Assembly (NCBI GenBank): GCA_034509425.1
Contig: JAVTVJ010000821.1
Span: 62,001 to 126,000 of the forward strand
From: Eopsaltria australis
Taxonomy: Eukaryota > Chordata > Aves > Passeriformes > Petroicidae
Direction: 5' to 3'
Length of the DNA stretch: 64,000 nucleotides
This document shows, one piece after another, positions 44,605 to 54,982 of the stretch. The notes under the pieces are model-generated. The model ran no database searches. It saw only the letters and a program-made list of their open reading frames with translations, and was not told the DNA's origin. Every line of letters starts with the position of its first letter. Within the stretch, counting starts at the first letter, position 1. A program made the translations under genes and the position numbers.

Positions 44605-46263
44605 TTCCTGATCGTGGTACACGTTGCTCTCTTCCTGTAAATATGTTCTTGAGGTCCCTTCAAGAGGATCGGTCATATTGTCATTCCTATACTGTTCAGA
44701 GTTCTGTCCACAAGAGACTGGAGCGGCGTTGACTCTAGGTGGGCTCCTTGTGGTAGCTGTTCCTCTTTTCAGTTCATGTACTCAGGCTACTAAGGAAGAG
44801 GTGGGTTTTCTGTCCCACTTTCTCATGTCTTCTCCATGCTCCTGAAGGAAAAACCAGAGGTTACCTCGTGGAGTGTATCTTCTTTCTCTGGCTGGGGAAT
44901 GTTGGCTCTTAATAGCAGAGACCCTTGTTGGTTATGGCGAGATGTGGTGAATTTCTTGCTTCAGCTCCTTTCTGAGTTTCTCTTCCAAGATCCGGACGTG
45001 CTCAGCCAGCTGTGTTTCCACAGATGAGACATGGGTGCGAAATGGGGCAGTGACAGCATCCTCATAAATTCTAAGTTTGTTGTCCAGTACTCCCACCTTG
45101 TCCGCTCCTTCCCTCCATTGCAGTGTTGCTAGGTAACGGGAGTATATCTCTGGTCCAAGCCGTGCGAATCTCAGCCACATCTGTGACGTGCATTGGACAT
45201 CATCTGGGTTCTTAGGGAATCTCTCATCTTCTGAGAAAATGATCTCCAGCACGGCCAATTCTCTCAGGCATCGGATACCTTGTTCCATTGTGCTCCATTT
45301 TCCTTGGTGCACCTGGAGGTCTTCTTTACAAAGGTATCTGTCTTTTACGCTTGCCAGCAGTCGCTGCCAGAGGCTGAGAGTTTATTGGGTTTTCCCGATC
45401 CCCTGGTCAATGACCACATCCTGGGTCAGGGATCCAAGTTGCCTGGCCTCACTTCCATCTAGCATGGTGTCATTGGCTGCAGGGTCCCAGATGCGAAGAA
45501 GCCAGGTCAGGATGGATTCATTTGTCTGGCGGGTGAACTCCCTCTGTAGGTCACGCAGCTCACCCAGGGATAAAGAGTGAGTGATGATCTCTGGCTCCGT
45601 CTCTTCTGCTTGGTGCGAAGGTCCAGCCTCCTCCTCATCGGTCGCTGTGCGGGCTGATTTGCTCCTGGTTTTCTTTTTCTGAAGGGGGGCAACTGCTACT
45701 GGCTTAGGCTGTTCTGGCTTGGTGATGGCTTGTGTGGAGACTCAGTCGTTTCTTTCAGTCTCTTTTTCCTCTATGACAGTTTGTTTAGATACGGTGCCTG
45801 TTGTTTTGCTGCTTTTCTTGTCCTCATCCTGAGGATACTGTGCTGCATCGAGCATTGTTCTGACTCTAAGCATGGTGTACACAGTGCAGGCTGTACAAAG
45901 AAGACAAAGCAGAACTAACAGCAAGATTATACCATCTTTGACATCCAAAGGGAACTCAATATTTTCAAAAAGTGTTGTGTCAGGTCTGAAAGGCTGAAAG
46001 AAACCATTCTCTACTCTTTCCCCTAGGGGCTGGGTGCGATTGTTGAGGAGGCCCCAGATGTAACAGCCCATACCAGGACAAGCAAACAAAATTGAGTATA
46101 TATTCCGAATGGTGTTCATTGCCTCGGAGGTTATCATGCAATAGACATAGTAAACTAGTAAAGCAATTTTTATACGATACCCCGGCCTACACAGGAGCAT
46201 TACCACAGGCGGAAATATATACAGAGCAAGGTACAGGACACATGTAAGTATGTTGAGTATCAT
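44602..46263 (-). pseudogene. gag: ERV-C gag with N-terminal membrane domain, interrupted
   Basis: The first ATG after the PBS (46261-46263) opens a frame whose first about 140 codons form several hydrophobic segments: MILNILTCVLYLALYIFPPV, a second near residue 30, a third near 55, and the strongest, GIILLLVLLCLLCTACTVY, near 120, with an NRT sequon between the third and fourth. A charged linker follows, then TGA at 45742-45744. The same frame then continues with Lys- and Glu-rich linker and Gag-like helical sequence alignable with ERV-D gag. TAA at 45382-45384 and another stop at 44932 follow, and the frame meets TAG at 44602-44604. No CCHC zinc knuckle is present. The hydrophobic start occupies the place of matrix. 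I see no independent gene boundary. Confidence 0.75.
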
Positions 46264-46319
46264 GGTGAATAGGTGGCTTCTAGAATACAATATTGTAATT
46301 CTGACTTTCCTCAGGGCCT

Positions 46320-46344
46320 GGCCTCACGTTTGGGCGACAAAAAA
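46320..46344 (-). promoter_or_regulatory. ERV-C primer-binding site, degenerate tRNA-Lys type
   Basis: Directly inside the 5' LTR the minus strand reads a T-run and then TGTCGCCCAAACGTGAGG. This resembles the Lys1,2 site (TGGCGCCCAACGTGGGGC) with changes and one extra A. Confidence 0.6.
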
Positions 46345-46957
46345 TGTGGTAGTTTGAAAGCAAATCAGTGAGAGGCTCAAAGTCAGAACTACAATTTAAT
46401 AGGAAAAATGTAGTAATACAAAAAATGAAAAAAAAAAAGAAACCACTGACAGAGTCAGAATACAACCTGACACCCTGTCGGTCACGGTGTTGGTAGTAGT
46501 CCACTTAGAAGGTGGTTGCAGTTCTCTGGGAGTGATAGATGCGGTTCTGTTGAAGCAATGATCCTGAGAAAGGTGTAGTTCTCCTCTGAAGGTCCAGTGG
46601 TGGTGTAGAAGGGTCTGGTCTTCCTCTGGGAATCCCGTGGAAAAAGCTGCCTGTAGTGCTTCAAATCTCAGTTTCTATGCAGATCGGGATAGATTGGTTC
46701 CTCCCCCTGGGCGGGGCATCTCACAATGGGATGATGAGCCACTAGCTGCAATGTTTGGGGTGAGTGAAGTGCCCATCCGGCCCCAACGACTGGCCCATTA
46801 GCAAACCATTCTGCAGCCATCAGGAACACTGCCACGCCTGGCCCTAACGCCCGGCCTATTAGCAAACCGTTCTGCGGCCATCAGGAACACTGCCACGCCC
46901 GGCCCCCAGCATCCCACGAAGATGGTGATAGAATACATACCATTGTAACTTAAGACA
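46345..46957 (-). repeat. 5' LTR of ERV-C
   Basis: 613 bp, starting TGTCTTAAGTTACAATGG on the minus strand and ending ACTACCACA next to the PBS. Confidence 0.92.
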
Positions 46958-46962
46958 CGTGG

Positions 46963-47308
46963 CTATTTCTTGAAGTGACTCACTGTTCTTGTGAAATCTA
47001 TGACTCACTCTTGTCCTGACTTTGTTATTGCTTGGCCCGTTGCTAACAAGGAGATGTGGAGTGGCAAAGGTTCCCCAGCTGTAAAATTTAGACATATCGA
47101 AGCTGACTGCTCCCTTCCACCCACTCCCCGGCCTTGTGCAAGGTGGAGGCTGGAGTGTGAGGGCTGAAGGACCTGAGGATGGAGTCAGGATCCCTCAGAC
47201 AAGCACTTTCCCTGCCCAGTTGAGCAGGATGAGCAGCCATGTAAAGGGGAAAGTGGTGCAACAACATTGATGGAAGACACTGCATACTGGCATGGAAGGT
47301 GATGCACT
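46963..47308. other. host spacer beyond the GPCR 3' end
   Basis: About 350 bp between ERV-C and the GPCR polyadenylation signal. Nothing recognised. Confidence 0.5.
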
Positions 47309-47314
47309 TTTATT
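47309..47314 (-). terminator. polyadenylation signal of the urotensin-receptor-like gene
   Basis: AATAAA on the minus strand, 51 nt past the GPCR stop codon. Confidence 0.7.
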
Positions 47315-47364
47315 TCTCAACCTGACCCAAGCCAAAGGTCAGGTCTTCCCAACCTGCTCACCCC

Positions 47365-49136
47365 TCACTTTCCCTCACAGATCCCGACAACTCCCTGAAA
47401 GCCAGGGGGATGCTGTGGCTTCCCGCAGCCTGCTGAGAGCGTGCTGCAGGCTGTGCCATGCCCATCCCAGCATGGCCACGGTGCTCGACAGCAGCTGCTG
47501 GTGAGCAGGGTGTAGAGGAAGGGGTTGACACAGCTGTTGCCATAGGCCAGGCAGGTGACACCGAAGTTGAGGTAGGCCTGGGCGGTGGGGCCGATGCCCA
47601 GCCCTTCTCCCTGGTACAGCCCAGCCAGCTGCCAGGCCCAGAAGGGGAGGAAGCAGGCCCAGTAGGCCACGATGGTGGCAGAGATCCTGAAGAGGAGCCG
47701 CCGGGCAAGAGCCTGGCCGGCCACTGGCAGCCACAGGCGCCAGGCCAAGGACCAGTAGGCCCAGGCCAGGCGGGTGTAGACGATGCCCTGCACTGCACCA
47801 GGTACCCGGATGCTGGTGGTGAATAGCACCGTTAGGTAGAGCTTGAAAGCTGATGGCATCCAGGTGGGGACACAGATGCGCTTGTGGGGGCCGTCCCCCT
47901 CCCACAGCTGAGTCATCACCATCATGGGGGCCGTGAGCAGGAGTGAGAGCAGCCAGAGGATGGTGCTGGCCAGTTTGTGGTAGGCATTGCTGGCCCGCCT
48001 GGCCCACAGAGGCTTAGCCACTGCCCAGTACCTCTCCAGGCTCATGGCAGTCAGGAGGAAGATGCTGGCATGCATGGTGAGGAGGTCCAGGCTGAGCAAA
48101 AGCCTGCAACCCACATCCCCGAAGAACCAGTTGTGGGCGAAGTAGGTGCACACCACAAAGGGGATGGTGGAGAGGTACAGGAGGTCAGCCAGGGTAAGGT
48201 TGATCATGGAGACCCCCAAGGAGCCTGCTGAGCAGCCTGCTACCCTGCCAGAGTCCACTGCCACCGTGTAGATGTTCCCCACTATCCCAGTGTTATAAAT
48301 AAAAGTGGGAAATTCATGCTCAAATATGTAATATCGAAATATATAGTTAAAAAAGGTTTAGTTGTAACCAGTTTTAGAACAAGCAGAGCCTGCCCAAGAA
48401 AAGAATTGTGGCCTCGCCCAGGGAACTGATTTACATCCCAAAGACAGCACTACAGAGAACAGCGACACATCGGGGAAAACATTAAGCCGACCCCTGATAT
48501 CTACATTTTCCAAGGAGAGTTTCCCGGCAGAGCTGATGGCAGAACTGATCGACCATCTCTGAAAATCCCATCCCAGCTCAGGTGTTAACGACCAGATCGG
48601 ACCAAGATAAAGAACATCATGAGCCATCAGATAACATCCTCTGGTGATGAGAAATCAATCAAACACAAGATGCGTTTTGTCCACCTCAGTTTCATGAATA
48701 GCATGCTTCATGAATATGCTGAGTGGCAGAAACAATACCCAAAATCCGGACTTTATGGTCAAAACTGTATATAAACCAGCTGTTGGAAGCAGTCAGCGTG
48801 AACAGAGGGAGGTCTGATGCGATAGAGGTCAGACCTGCGTTCACCCAGTGCCAACCCCGGGCTTGGCACTGTCTCCCTTTTCGATCGTGGCATTGCGTGT
48901 TTGAACTCTCGGACACTAAATAAATTTTATACTTGTTTTACTATAAATTGGGCGTACCTATTTATTACACCAGTGAGGCACATGACCAGCAGCACTGTGC
49001 CCAGTGGTCCTGTGACCAGGCTGTCCTCTCCCAGGACATTGCTGTCATCACCCCCACCACTGCTTTCCTCCAAGAAACTGCCAGTCTTGGGATCCTCTCT
49101 AGAACTTGGGCTGATGAGGGAAGGGTTGTAAGACAT
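47365..49136 (-). pseudogene. UTS2R: urotensin-II-receptor-like GPCR, single exon, split by an LTR
   Basis: Seven-transmembrane receptor for urotensin-II-type peptides, by family. Coding parts are 48970-49136 (ATG at 49134-49136, extracellular N-terminus and most of TM1) and 47365-48290 (end of TM1 to stop). Removing the LTR and one CCAG copy gives 1089 nt, 363 codons including stop, in frame. Family marks: NLTLADLLYLSTIPF in TM2, GDVGC before TM3, TMHASIFLLTAMSLERY with E-R-Y in place of D-R-Y, CVPTW in loop 2, WACFLPFWAWQL in TM6 and NSCVNPFLYTLL in TM7. The first intracellular loop is diverged. Birds have several UTS2R paralogues and I cannot say which this is. Everything except the insertion is open, so the loss looks recent or is polymorphic. 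Confidence 0.88.
48291..48969 (+). mobile_element. solo LTR inside the GPCR coding sequence, TSD CCAG
   Basis: The 679-bp LTR begins TGTTATAAATA and ends TATTTATTACA (a near-perfect inverted repeat). It is flanked by CCAG at 48287-48290 and 48970-48973; a 4-bp TSD is usual for gammaretrovirus-like (class I) elements. A plus-strand TATATAAA near 48771 and AATAAA near 48920 show that it is antisense to the gene. The predicted pre-insertion sequence encodes an uninterrupted TM1, which independently confirms both borders. Confidence 0.93.
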
Positions 49137-50353
49137 CTTTGGGTAAGTTGAGCAAGAGCAAATCAAGCTCTCAGAGACCTGTTCCTTCCTCCTGCCTTCC
49201 CCCCTCGCTGTACAGGACACGTCCAGCAAAGCAGCCAAGGGAAGAATGGGGAGAGTTCATCAGAAATCGACAGGGTGCTCCAGAGAAGTCTATTCCTCAT
49301 CTGCAGCTGCCCAGTCCATTTTTCTGATCTTGTCCATCACAAGCTCTGTCCAATTGTTTTCCTTAACCATGAAAGAGCCAAGAAAGGGACACTGTCCTTT
49401 CCTTCAAGACCAATACATGCAAGATAACCTCTGCCAGCCAGGAGGAAATGTCTCTTCTTCACTAGCTCTTCATTTGTTGCTTCTCCAGAGTTTGCTGAAC
49501 TCACAGAAACAGTGGATGAAAAAGTGGATTTCTGCTCCCAAGTCTGTGTCAGCTCAGCTCAGACAGACTTTGGAAAGGTGGGCTCTGCCCTACTGAACCA
49601 ACCTCCAAGAGCTGCCTTGACCACTGCATGGAGGAATGTGCCTGACTCACAGCTTCACACATAGGTGTGAATGCAGTTCCCAATTTATACTGGGCTTTTA
49701 GCCACCAGCTGAGGAACCCCACTGGCTCCCTCCTCTTTCTGGCGGACATGATTCCTTCCCCCATATCTTCCTGCATCTTTCTCCTGCTCCCTCTTCCTTC
49801 TTGTTCTTGTTTCCCTTTCTTTTCCCCATTTCCCCTCATACAGTTGTCCTCATTTGAGAGAGGAGACAACTGAAAGACAAGACTCCATAATATGGCAAGG
49901 AGGGTGGAAAGCATCATGCTGTGGCTTTAGAAAGGAAACAAGGGCCAGCCCTGGAAGTGCAATAGGCAGGGAGCAGCCATACAGCTCTCCCTAACCAAGT
50001 CAGGCTGAAAGAACCTGTCCCCTGCTCCCTCCCAAGGACGTCAGGGCCCTTTGAGGTTTGGGTGTTGTGCATAAAACCCCCAGTTTGCAAGCAGGCCCAC
50101 CAGATGGTAGGACATATCACATTTTCTCTCCTGGCCCTTTTCCACCCTTGCCCTCAAGTCAGCAGTGAGCTCCTAAAGACTCAAAGAACTGGATATTTTA
50201 GACTCAGTCTTTCCTTCCTCTCCACAAAGACCATCCTCCTCATCTAAGCTTTCCCCCTGCTTCTCTCGAAGCCCCTGGAAGCTGCCTTGCCTCAGGGCAG
50301 GGAGCAGAAACCCATTAAGTAGGCACCACTGCCTTCTAGTGAGACAGCCTCGC
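49137..50353. other. host DNA upstream of the GPCR start, no gene seen
   Basis: This should hold the GPCR promoter, but no TATA box or CpG-rich core is obvious on the minus strand. A 122-codon minus frame at 49549-49917 begins with a signal-peptide-like stretch but turns into low-complexity purine-coded residues; I treat it as chance. Confidence 0.45.
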
Positions 50354-50358
50354 GACAC

Positions 50359-51254
50359 TGTCAGAGACAGAAATAGTTCGTGTCTCAAACATTGATATAA
50401 AGTTTTGCTCATCATAACCAAAACTGTATAAAGAAGCCACAAACAAAGAAGCTTCGCTGAAGATACCTGCCTGGGACTTTGGACTGAAACCAAGCTGCTT
50501 ATTAGATAAAGGGAAGCCCATTGTTCAATCATCTCAGGCTGAGGAGGAGGTTTGCATCCACAAAAGGCCAAAGCCACCAGCTGTGGCCAAGTTTGGGATG
50601 GGGGGAGAGCACAGCTCACAGAAGCCAGGTTTTCATGGAACCCCCCCCCCCCCAGCTGAGGGGGGGGAGAGGAGGTTTTGGGTGTGGCGTAACCTCTGGT
50701 CAGAGGCAATGAACACCCATCCTCTGGCCCAGCTGTAGCACCCCCCAACCCCACAGGCCACATCCATGGGACTTTCACGTGAGAAGCAGCTGAGGGGGAG
50801 TCACAATCCATCAAAGACCCCCCCAAAGTGCTAGACCTTGCTCTACGGGGCTGCATGTGTTACAACAGATCCAGAGTCTGCTGTAAGAGACTGACGCCCC
50901 TCCCCCAGGGGGACATGCCTGGACATTGCTACCTGGCTCGAGGGTATATAAACCCATGAGATTCCAGGCTTTTTGGGGGGACTTTCACCACCAAGAAGAC
51001 CAGCTGGAGAGAATCAACGGACCGTCGTTGGGATCCACAGAGTGGTGATATTTTCTTTATTCTGTTCCTGTTACTCTCTGTCTGTCCCCCCCACCTACTT
51101 CCTATTTCTTTCTTTCTCTCTTTCATGTTTACTGTCAAATAAAACCTTTGCTATTGTCACTGGCATATGGTCTCGTTTGCACCTTAATCGGGCAGGGGTA
51201 TTTCTAAGAACCTTAATAACTAGATCCTAACATTTTGCCAACTGGATCATAACA
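50359..51254 (+). repeat. 5' LTR of the family X element
   Basis: It starts TGTCAGAGACAG and ends GGATCATAACA, 896 bp. TATATAAA near 50945 and AATAAAACC near 51138 mark promoter and R. It is homologous to the solo LTR at 5926-6771 (reverse orientation). A homopolymer run of C and G tracts lies near 50640-50665. Confidence 0.92.
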
Positions 51255-51259
51255 TTTAT

Positions 51260-51277
51260 TGGCGTCACAGACAGGAT
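51260..51277 (+). promoter_or_regulatory. primer-binding-site-like sequence
   Basis: TGGCGTCACAGACAGGAT lies 5 nt inside the LTR. It has the form of a PBS, but I could not match it to a tRNA with confidence; its ends resemble the tRNA-Ser complement. Confidence 0.5.
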
Positions 51278-51360
51278 GACATCCTCTGACCCGAAGTGCC
51301 TTTCTCAATAGTACTGTCTCTTCTCATGAAATTCCTTCTGCACTACATCTTAAAACTACA

Positions 51361-51577
51361 TACTACTTCTTTAAAAGAAAATGGAAGATGGTTAGAATTC
51401 CTTCAATTAGATTTCTTACCACTTACACCACCTTCCTTTGAGGATTTGTGGACATTCTGATTTCTTCTAACTCTACATAGTACTTCTTTAAAGAAAATGG
51501 AAGATGCTTAGAATTCCTTCCATTAGGTTTCTTACCACTTATACCACCTTCCTTTGAGGAGTTGTGAGCATTCTGAA
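51361..51577. repeat. tandem duplication of about 117 bp in the element interior
   Basis: Two units, both with 'gaaaatggaagatg' and 'ccaccttcctttgagga', lie 117 bp apart with scattered differences. Possibly internal gag-like or untranslated repeats. Confidence 0.8.
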
Positions 51578-51621
51578 GTTTAAAATGTTGAACTTTCTGC
51601 TGGAATTGTGGGTATTGTGGT

Positions 51622-53802
51622 TGTCGTGGGTTGACCCCGGCCAGGTGCCAGGTGCCCACTCAGTCACTCTATCACTCCCTCTCCCACTGGGAGAGGGGAG
51701 AGGATAATATTGAGAAAGACTATCAGGGTAAGAAAAGGCAGTTTTATTACAGAGGGGAAAAAAATAGAACAAACAAGCTGAGAGTTGCGCGCACAAGAGC
51801 AGATGAGAAAACAATCAATCTCTACTTCCCATCAGTAGCGATGTCCGGACACTTCCTGGGAAGCAGGGCTTCAGCACGCGTGATGGTTGTTCCAGGAGGC
51901 AAACATGGACCAGCCCTGAGTGCCTCCTCCTCCTCCTCCCCCTCCTCTCTTCCTTTCCTTATATATCTGAGCTGATGTCATATGGTATGGAATATCCCTC
52001 TGGCTGACTGGGGTCAGCTGGTGTCCTGGGTTAGGCCAGAGGGGTCAAAATCTAGGAAGTGATCTGTGCTGCAGGAATGCAGGAAGGAATACAACTTCCT
52101 TCCTGCGAGAGAGAGAGCCAATAATCAGGTAGTTTAAGAATTTTGATAGGTAGGTAAACCAATTAAAAAGTTGGTCCGCCTTCAAGGAAAAAACCATATA
52201 TAAGCAGAGACTTTCTGACGCTCTTCCTCTTTGGACCTGCTGCTGCTGTGTGAGAGGAGCAGCTCCTGCTTCTCTCGTGGTATCCCCCCCCTTCCAAAGG
52301 AGGGATGGCGGGGGGAAGGGAGGTTTTACGGCAGCCGTGCCGCTGCAGCCGGGCAGGCATGGGGGAGGAAACGATTGGAATTTTCAGCAAATCCAGCTCA
52401 GCCGGTGTGTCAGCTACACAAGAGGGAGAGCCGGGCCAGGCAAGGACCGGGCCGGACTCCATCCAGCTCGGGCCAGGCCCTGCCCTGTCACCCCGGGCCC
52501 AGATGGCCCCACCAAGCCGAGCCAGCTTGGCAGAGCCAGGCAGAGACTCTTGAGAGCGTCTGGCATCCAGCTCGGACCTGTTCAAACAGCCCGGCAGGGA
52601 GCACGTGATCGTCACACTGCCGGAGAGAGAGAGAGAGACAGAGATTAACTCTCTCTATGCCTGGACTAAATTCACAGACATCCATCCTTCCTCGCAGAGA
52701 GAGGAACGAGTGAAGACATCTACATAGTGCAGCGCAGAGACTTTATAGTCAGTGAGGAAAGCAGAACTGATACCTAGAGGGAGGTGCATGGGAAGTTGCT
52801 TCAAAAGTGAAGCTGAAAACTCTTTTAGAGAACCATGGTTGGGGACTGAGCTAATAAATTCTCTGTAATATATGAAGATATAGTCCAAAGGGGGATGTGA
52901 GGTTCTTATTGCAGCCAATGAACTGAAATACCTAAGTACAGACAAGTAAGTGTTGGAAAAGTACAGCCTGATGAGAAACTAGAACCAAAAGAGAGGAGAG
53001 GCTGTGACTCAGAGCCCTGGTCCCGGGGAGAATGCTAGAGAACCTGAGTTGTCAGGAGAACCTGTGCTGCTAAGCACAGAAGAAAGGATTTTCTTTGTTG
53101 CTGCAATTGAACTGGGCATCCTTAAAACAAGTACCCTGTGGACTGTTCATAACCCACCATAGTGGCTGTGGGAAGGCTACTGGTGTGGGAGAGATCCACC
53201 ATTAAGTTGGACTTTGCTCCGGGCGGCGGTTAATGGTGAGGCAGAAGACCCATAAAAACTGTATTTTTCTTACAGAAGATCCATAGTGTAAGCAAAAGAA
53301 ACTTCTCTCCCTAAATGAAGTAGAACAAGAGCTGTTTCTGAAGTAGTAAACTGACTAGAAGTCAAAGTGTTGTCTTTTGTATGTTGTCAGGGAGAATGAA
53401 ATGGAGAATGGGGAAAGAGGGGTAGTCTGGGGAGTTTGTTCTAGTTTTTTCTTGAGTTTTTTTTTCTTTTTTCTCTTTGTCTTAGATATATTAATAAAAC
53501 TTCTTTGTACTTTTTAAAGTTTGAGCCTGCTTTGCCTACTCCTAATCCTTGTCTCACAACAAGCAATCAAGTAAATTTAAGTAAGTGTGCTGGCATTTAG
53601 CCACAAACCTGAATAGGCGAACTAAAACCACGACATCTGGCCTGCTGGTGTCCCCTCCCAGGATCTTGCCCACCCCATCCCCTTTAGTGGGGGAAGGAAT
53701 GTCACAGGGACAGCACAGCTTGGCAGTAGCCAAAACACTGCTACCAAAGCAAAGTACAGCAGTGTAAGGCCTGTGAGCTTTACCCCAGTCAGACCCAATA
53801 CA
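51622..53802 (-). mobile_element. solo LTR (ERVL-type) nested in the family X element, TSD GTGGT
   Basis: Read on the minus strand it starts TGTATTGGGTCTGACTGGGG and ends GGGGTCAACCCACGACA, with perfect GTGGT duplications (51617-51621 and 53803-53807). A TATATAAGG box lies near 51958 on the minus strand. It is itself interrupted by the LTR at 52022-53635. Confidence 0.92.
52022..53635 (+). mobile_element. very long family Y LTR nested inside the nested LTR
   Basis: 1614 bp, starting TGTCCTGGGTTAGGCC and ending AAAACCACGACA. The 5-bp flanks GCTGG (52017-52021) and TCTGG (53636-53640) match at four positions. The sequence on either side joins into the host LTR. CATATATAAG (about 52194) is the TATA box and AATAAA lies near 53495, leaving over 1.2 kb between promoter and polyadenylation signal. 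A GA microsatellite lies near 52625-52638. Confidence 0.85.
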
Positions 53803-53807
53803 GTGGT

Positions 53808-54907
53808 AAATAGATTTAACAATTTAATTCCTTAGTTTATGTGGTGGTTTTGGGGGGCCCCTACTTTTGAGGGGAGCCACGCCCCAATATTGTGCAGAGC
53901 TGCAAAGCTACTATTCCATAACAGTTATTTGGAGCCTAAAAACTCCTGTTTAGAGGGGACCCACGCCCCTGTACTTTTTCTGGAGTTGTTTTGTTTTGGT
54001 TTTTTTGGGGTTTTTGTTTTGTTTTTATTTTCTTTTGTTAAAAAATTAGAATTGACAAGCTTGCGGAAATAGTGTTGTCCCCATGCAATCCTAAGTATCT
54101 TTTCCTCTGTAAGGGTTGTATTTAAAACTTTAGAAGACAATATTTTGTCATCCTTCCTCAGTTAATTTATTAGTCACCTCCCTATCCCTGAGGTGCACTT
54201 GATACAAAAATGGATATAAGAAGCAATTCGTTTCTAAAAGATTATCTGTTACTAAAAAAGATAATGAGTTATTTTTTAAAAATGCCTAATTCACAAACTG
54301 CAACCCTTGCAAGACTTTTAAAAGCAATCTCATTCCCTCCACTGAACAATCAATTGGAGGAAACCCCACTGAAAAGGTGGGAAACAACAAAAGTGGTACA
54401 ACAAACACTTCCTAGAATAAAAGCTAAAACTCCACCTGAATAAGTTAATACAATTAACAACTTCTTTCACTCAGGCATATATTGCCCGGGAAGTTTGTTT
54501 CTCTTCTCTTTTCCAGGAATGTGAAACATCCCTACATTGGAGATAAAGAAAACCTTTTGAGAAGAAAAAAAACTGTAAACAACAAAATCACACCTAAATA
54601 TGATAACCATTTCTTCACATAGACTCTGACACTTTGTATTAGCCACAAGAAGTTCTTATTTATTTTTTAATAACTGGTCTAGTAGACCAAATTTTCCACC
54701 TTTCTGTTTTAGGAACCTACCAACACATAAGATGGAGCTGAGTGAAAACCAATGAATTTAAAGTGCCCCCATAAGTGCTTGCATTGTCTCTTTACTACTG
54801 TTCATAATTTGTTTGTGTTTTCATTGCAAGTAACTTGGTGGGAGATCAAATATTAGTTAAAGCATTCTACATAATCTTGAATTTGATTTTTTGCCTAACT
54901 GGTTTTG
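53808..54907 (+). other. AT-rich interior of the family X element, unassigned
   Basis: A frame at 54210-54443 is short and without motifs. Two related blocks ending 'ggggagccacgcccc' and 'ggggacccacgcccc' lie about 90 bp apart (around 53868 and 53955), a decayed direct repeat. No RT or protease signature. Confidence 0.4.
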
Positions 54908-54982
54908 TCTTTAATTCGGGCAGGGGTATTTCTAAGAACCTTAATAACTAGATCCTAGCATTTTATCAACTGGATCATAACA

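Larger units (their letters stand above)
40712..46957 (-). mobile_element. ERV-C: env-less ERVL-like provirus, TSD CGTGG
   Basis: 6.2 kb with perfect CGTGG duplications (40707-40711 and 46958-46962). The LTRs are 614 and 613 bp with roughly two dozen differences by eye. On the minus strand: 5' LTR, lysine-like PBS, membrane-domain gag, UAG, pol, 3' LTR. No env lies between the integrase end and the LTR. Gag and Pol lie in one single reading frame from the ATG at 46263 to 41413. That frame holds several nonsense codons, and the protease and RT catalytic residues are changed, so the copy is dead. RT style, 5-bp TSD, absence of env and absence of a zinc knuckle support class III (ERVL-like). Confidence 0.92.
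50359..54982 (+). mobile_element. old family X LTR element with nested LTRs, TSD GACAC
   Basis: A 5' LTR (50359-51254), PBS-like sequence, about 360 bp of interior, a nested LTR pair, about 1.1 kb of AT-rich interior, and the last about 75 bp of a 3' LTR (54908-54982). Perfect GACAC duplications (50354-50358 and 54983-54987) prove that the two ends belong to one insertion. The 3' LTR is truncated or eroded. No gag, pol or env motif is visible in the interior. Confidence 0.85.

Noticed and set aside
49549..49917. 122-codon minus frame beginning with a signal-peptide-like hydrophobic stretch
   Set aside because: After residue 20 it becomes low-complexity Lys/Glu/Gly from a purine tract, there is no family match and the plus strand is equally open.
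54210..54443. 77-codon plus frame as a gag remnant of the family X element
   Set aside because: AT-rich and without any retroviral motif; cannot be distinguished from chance.
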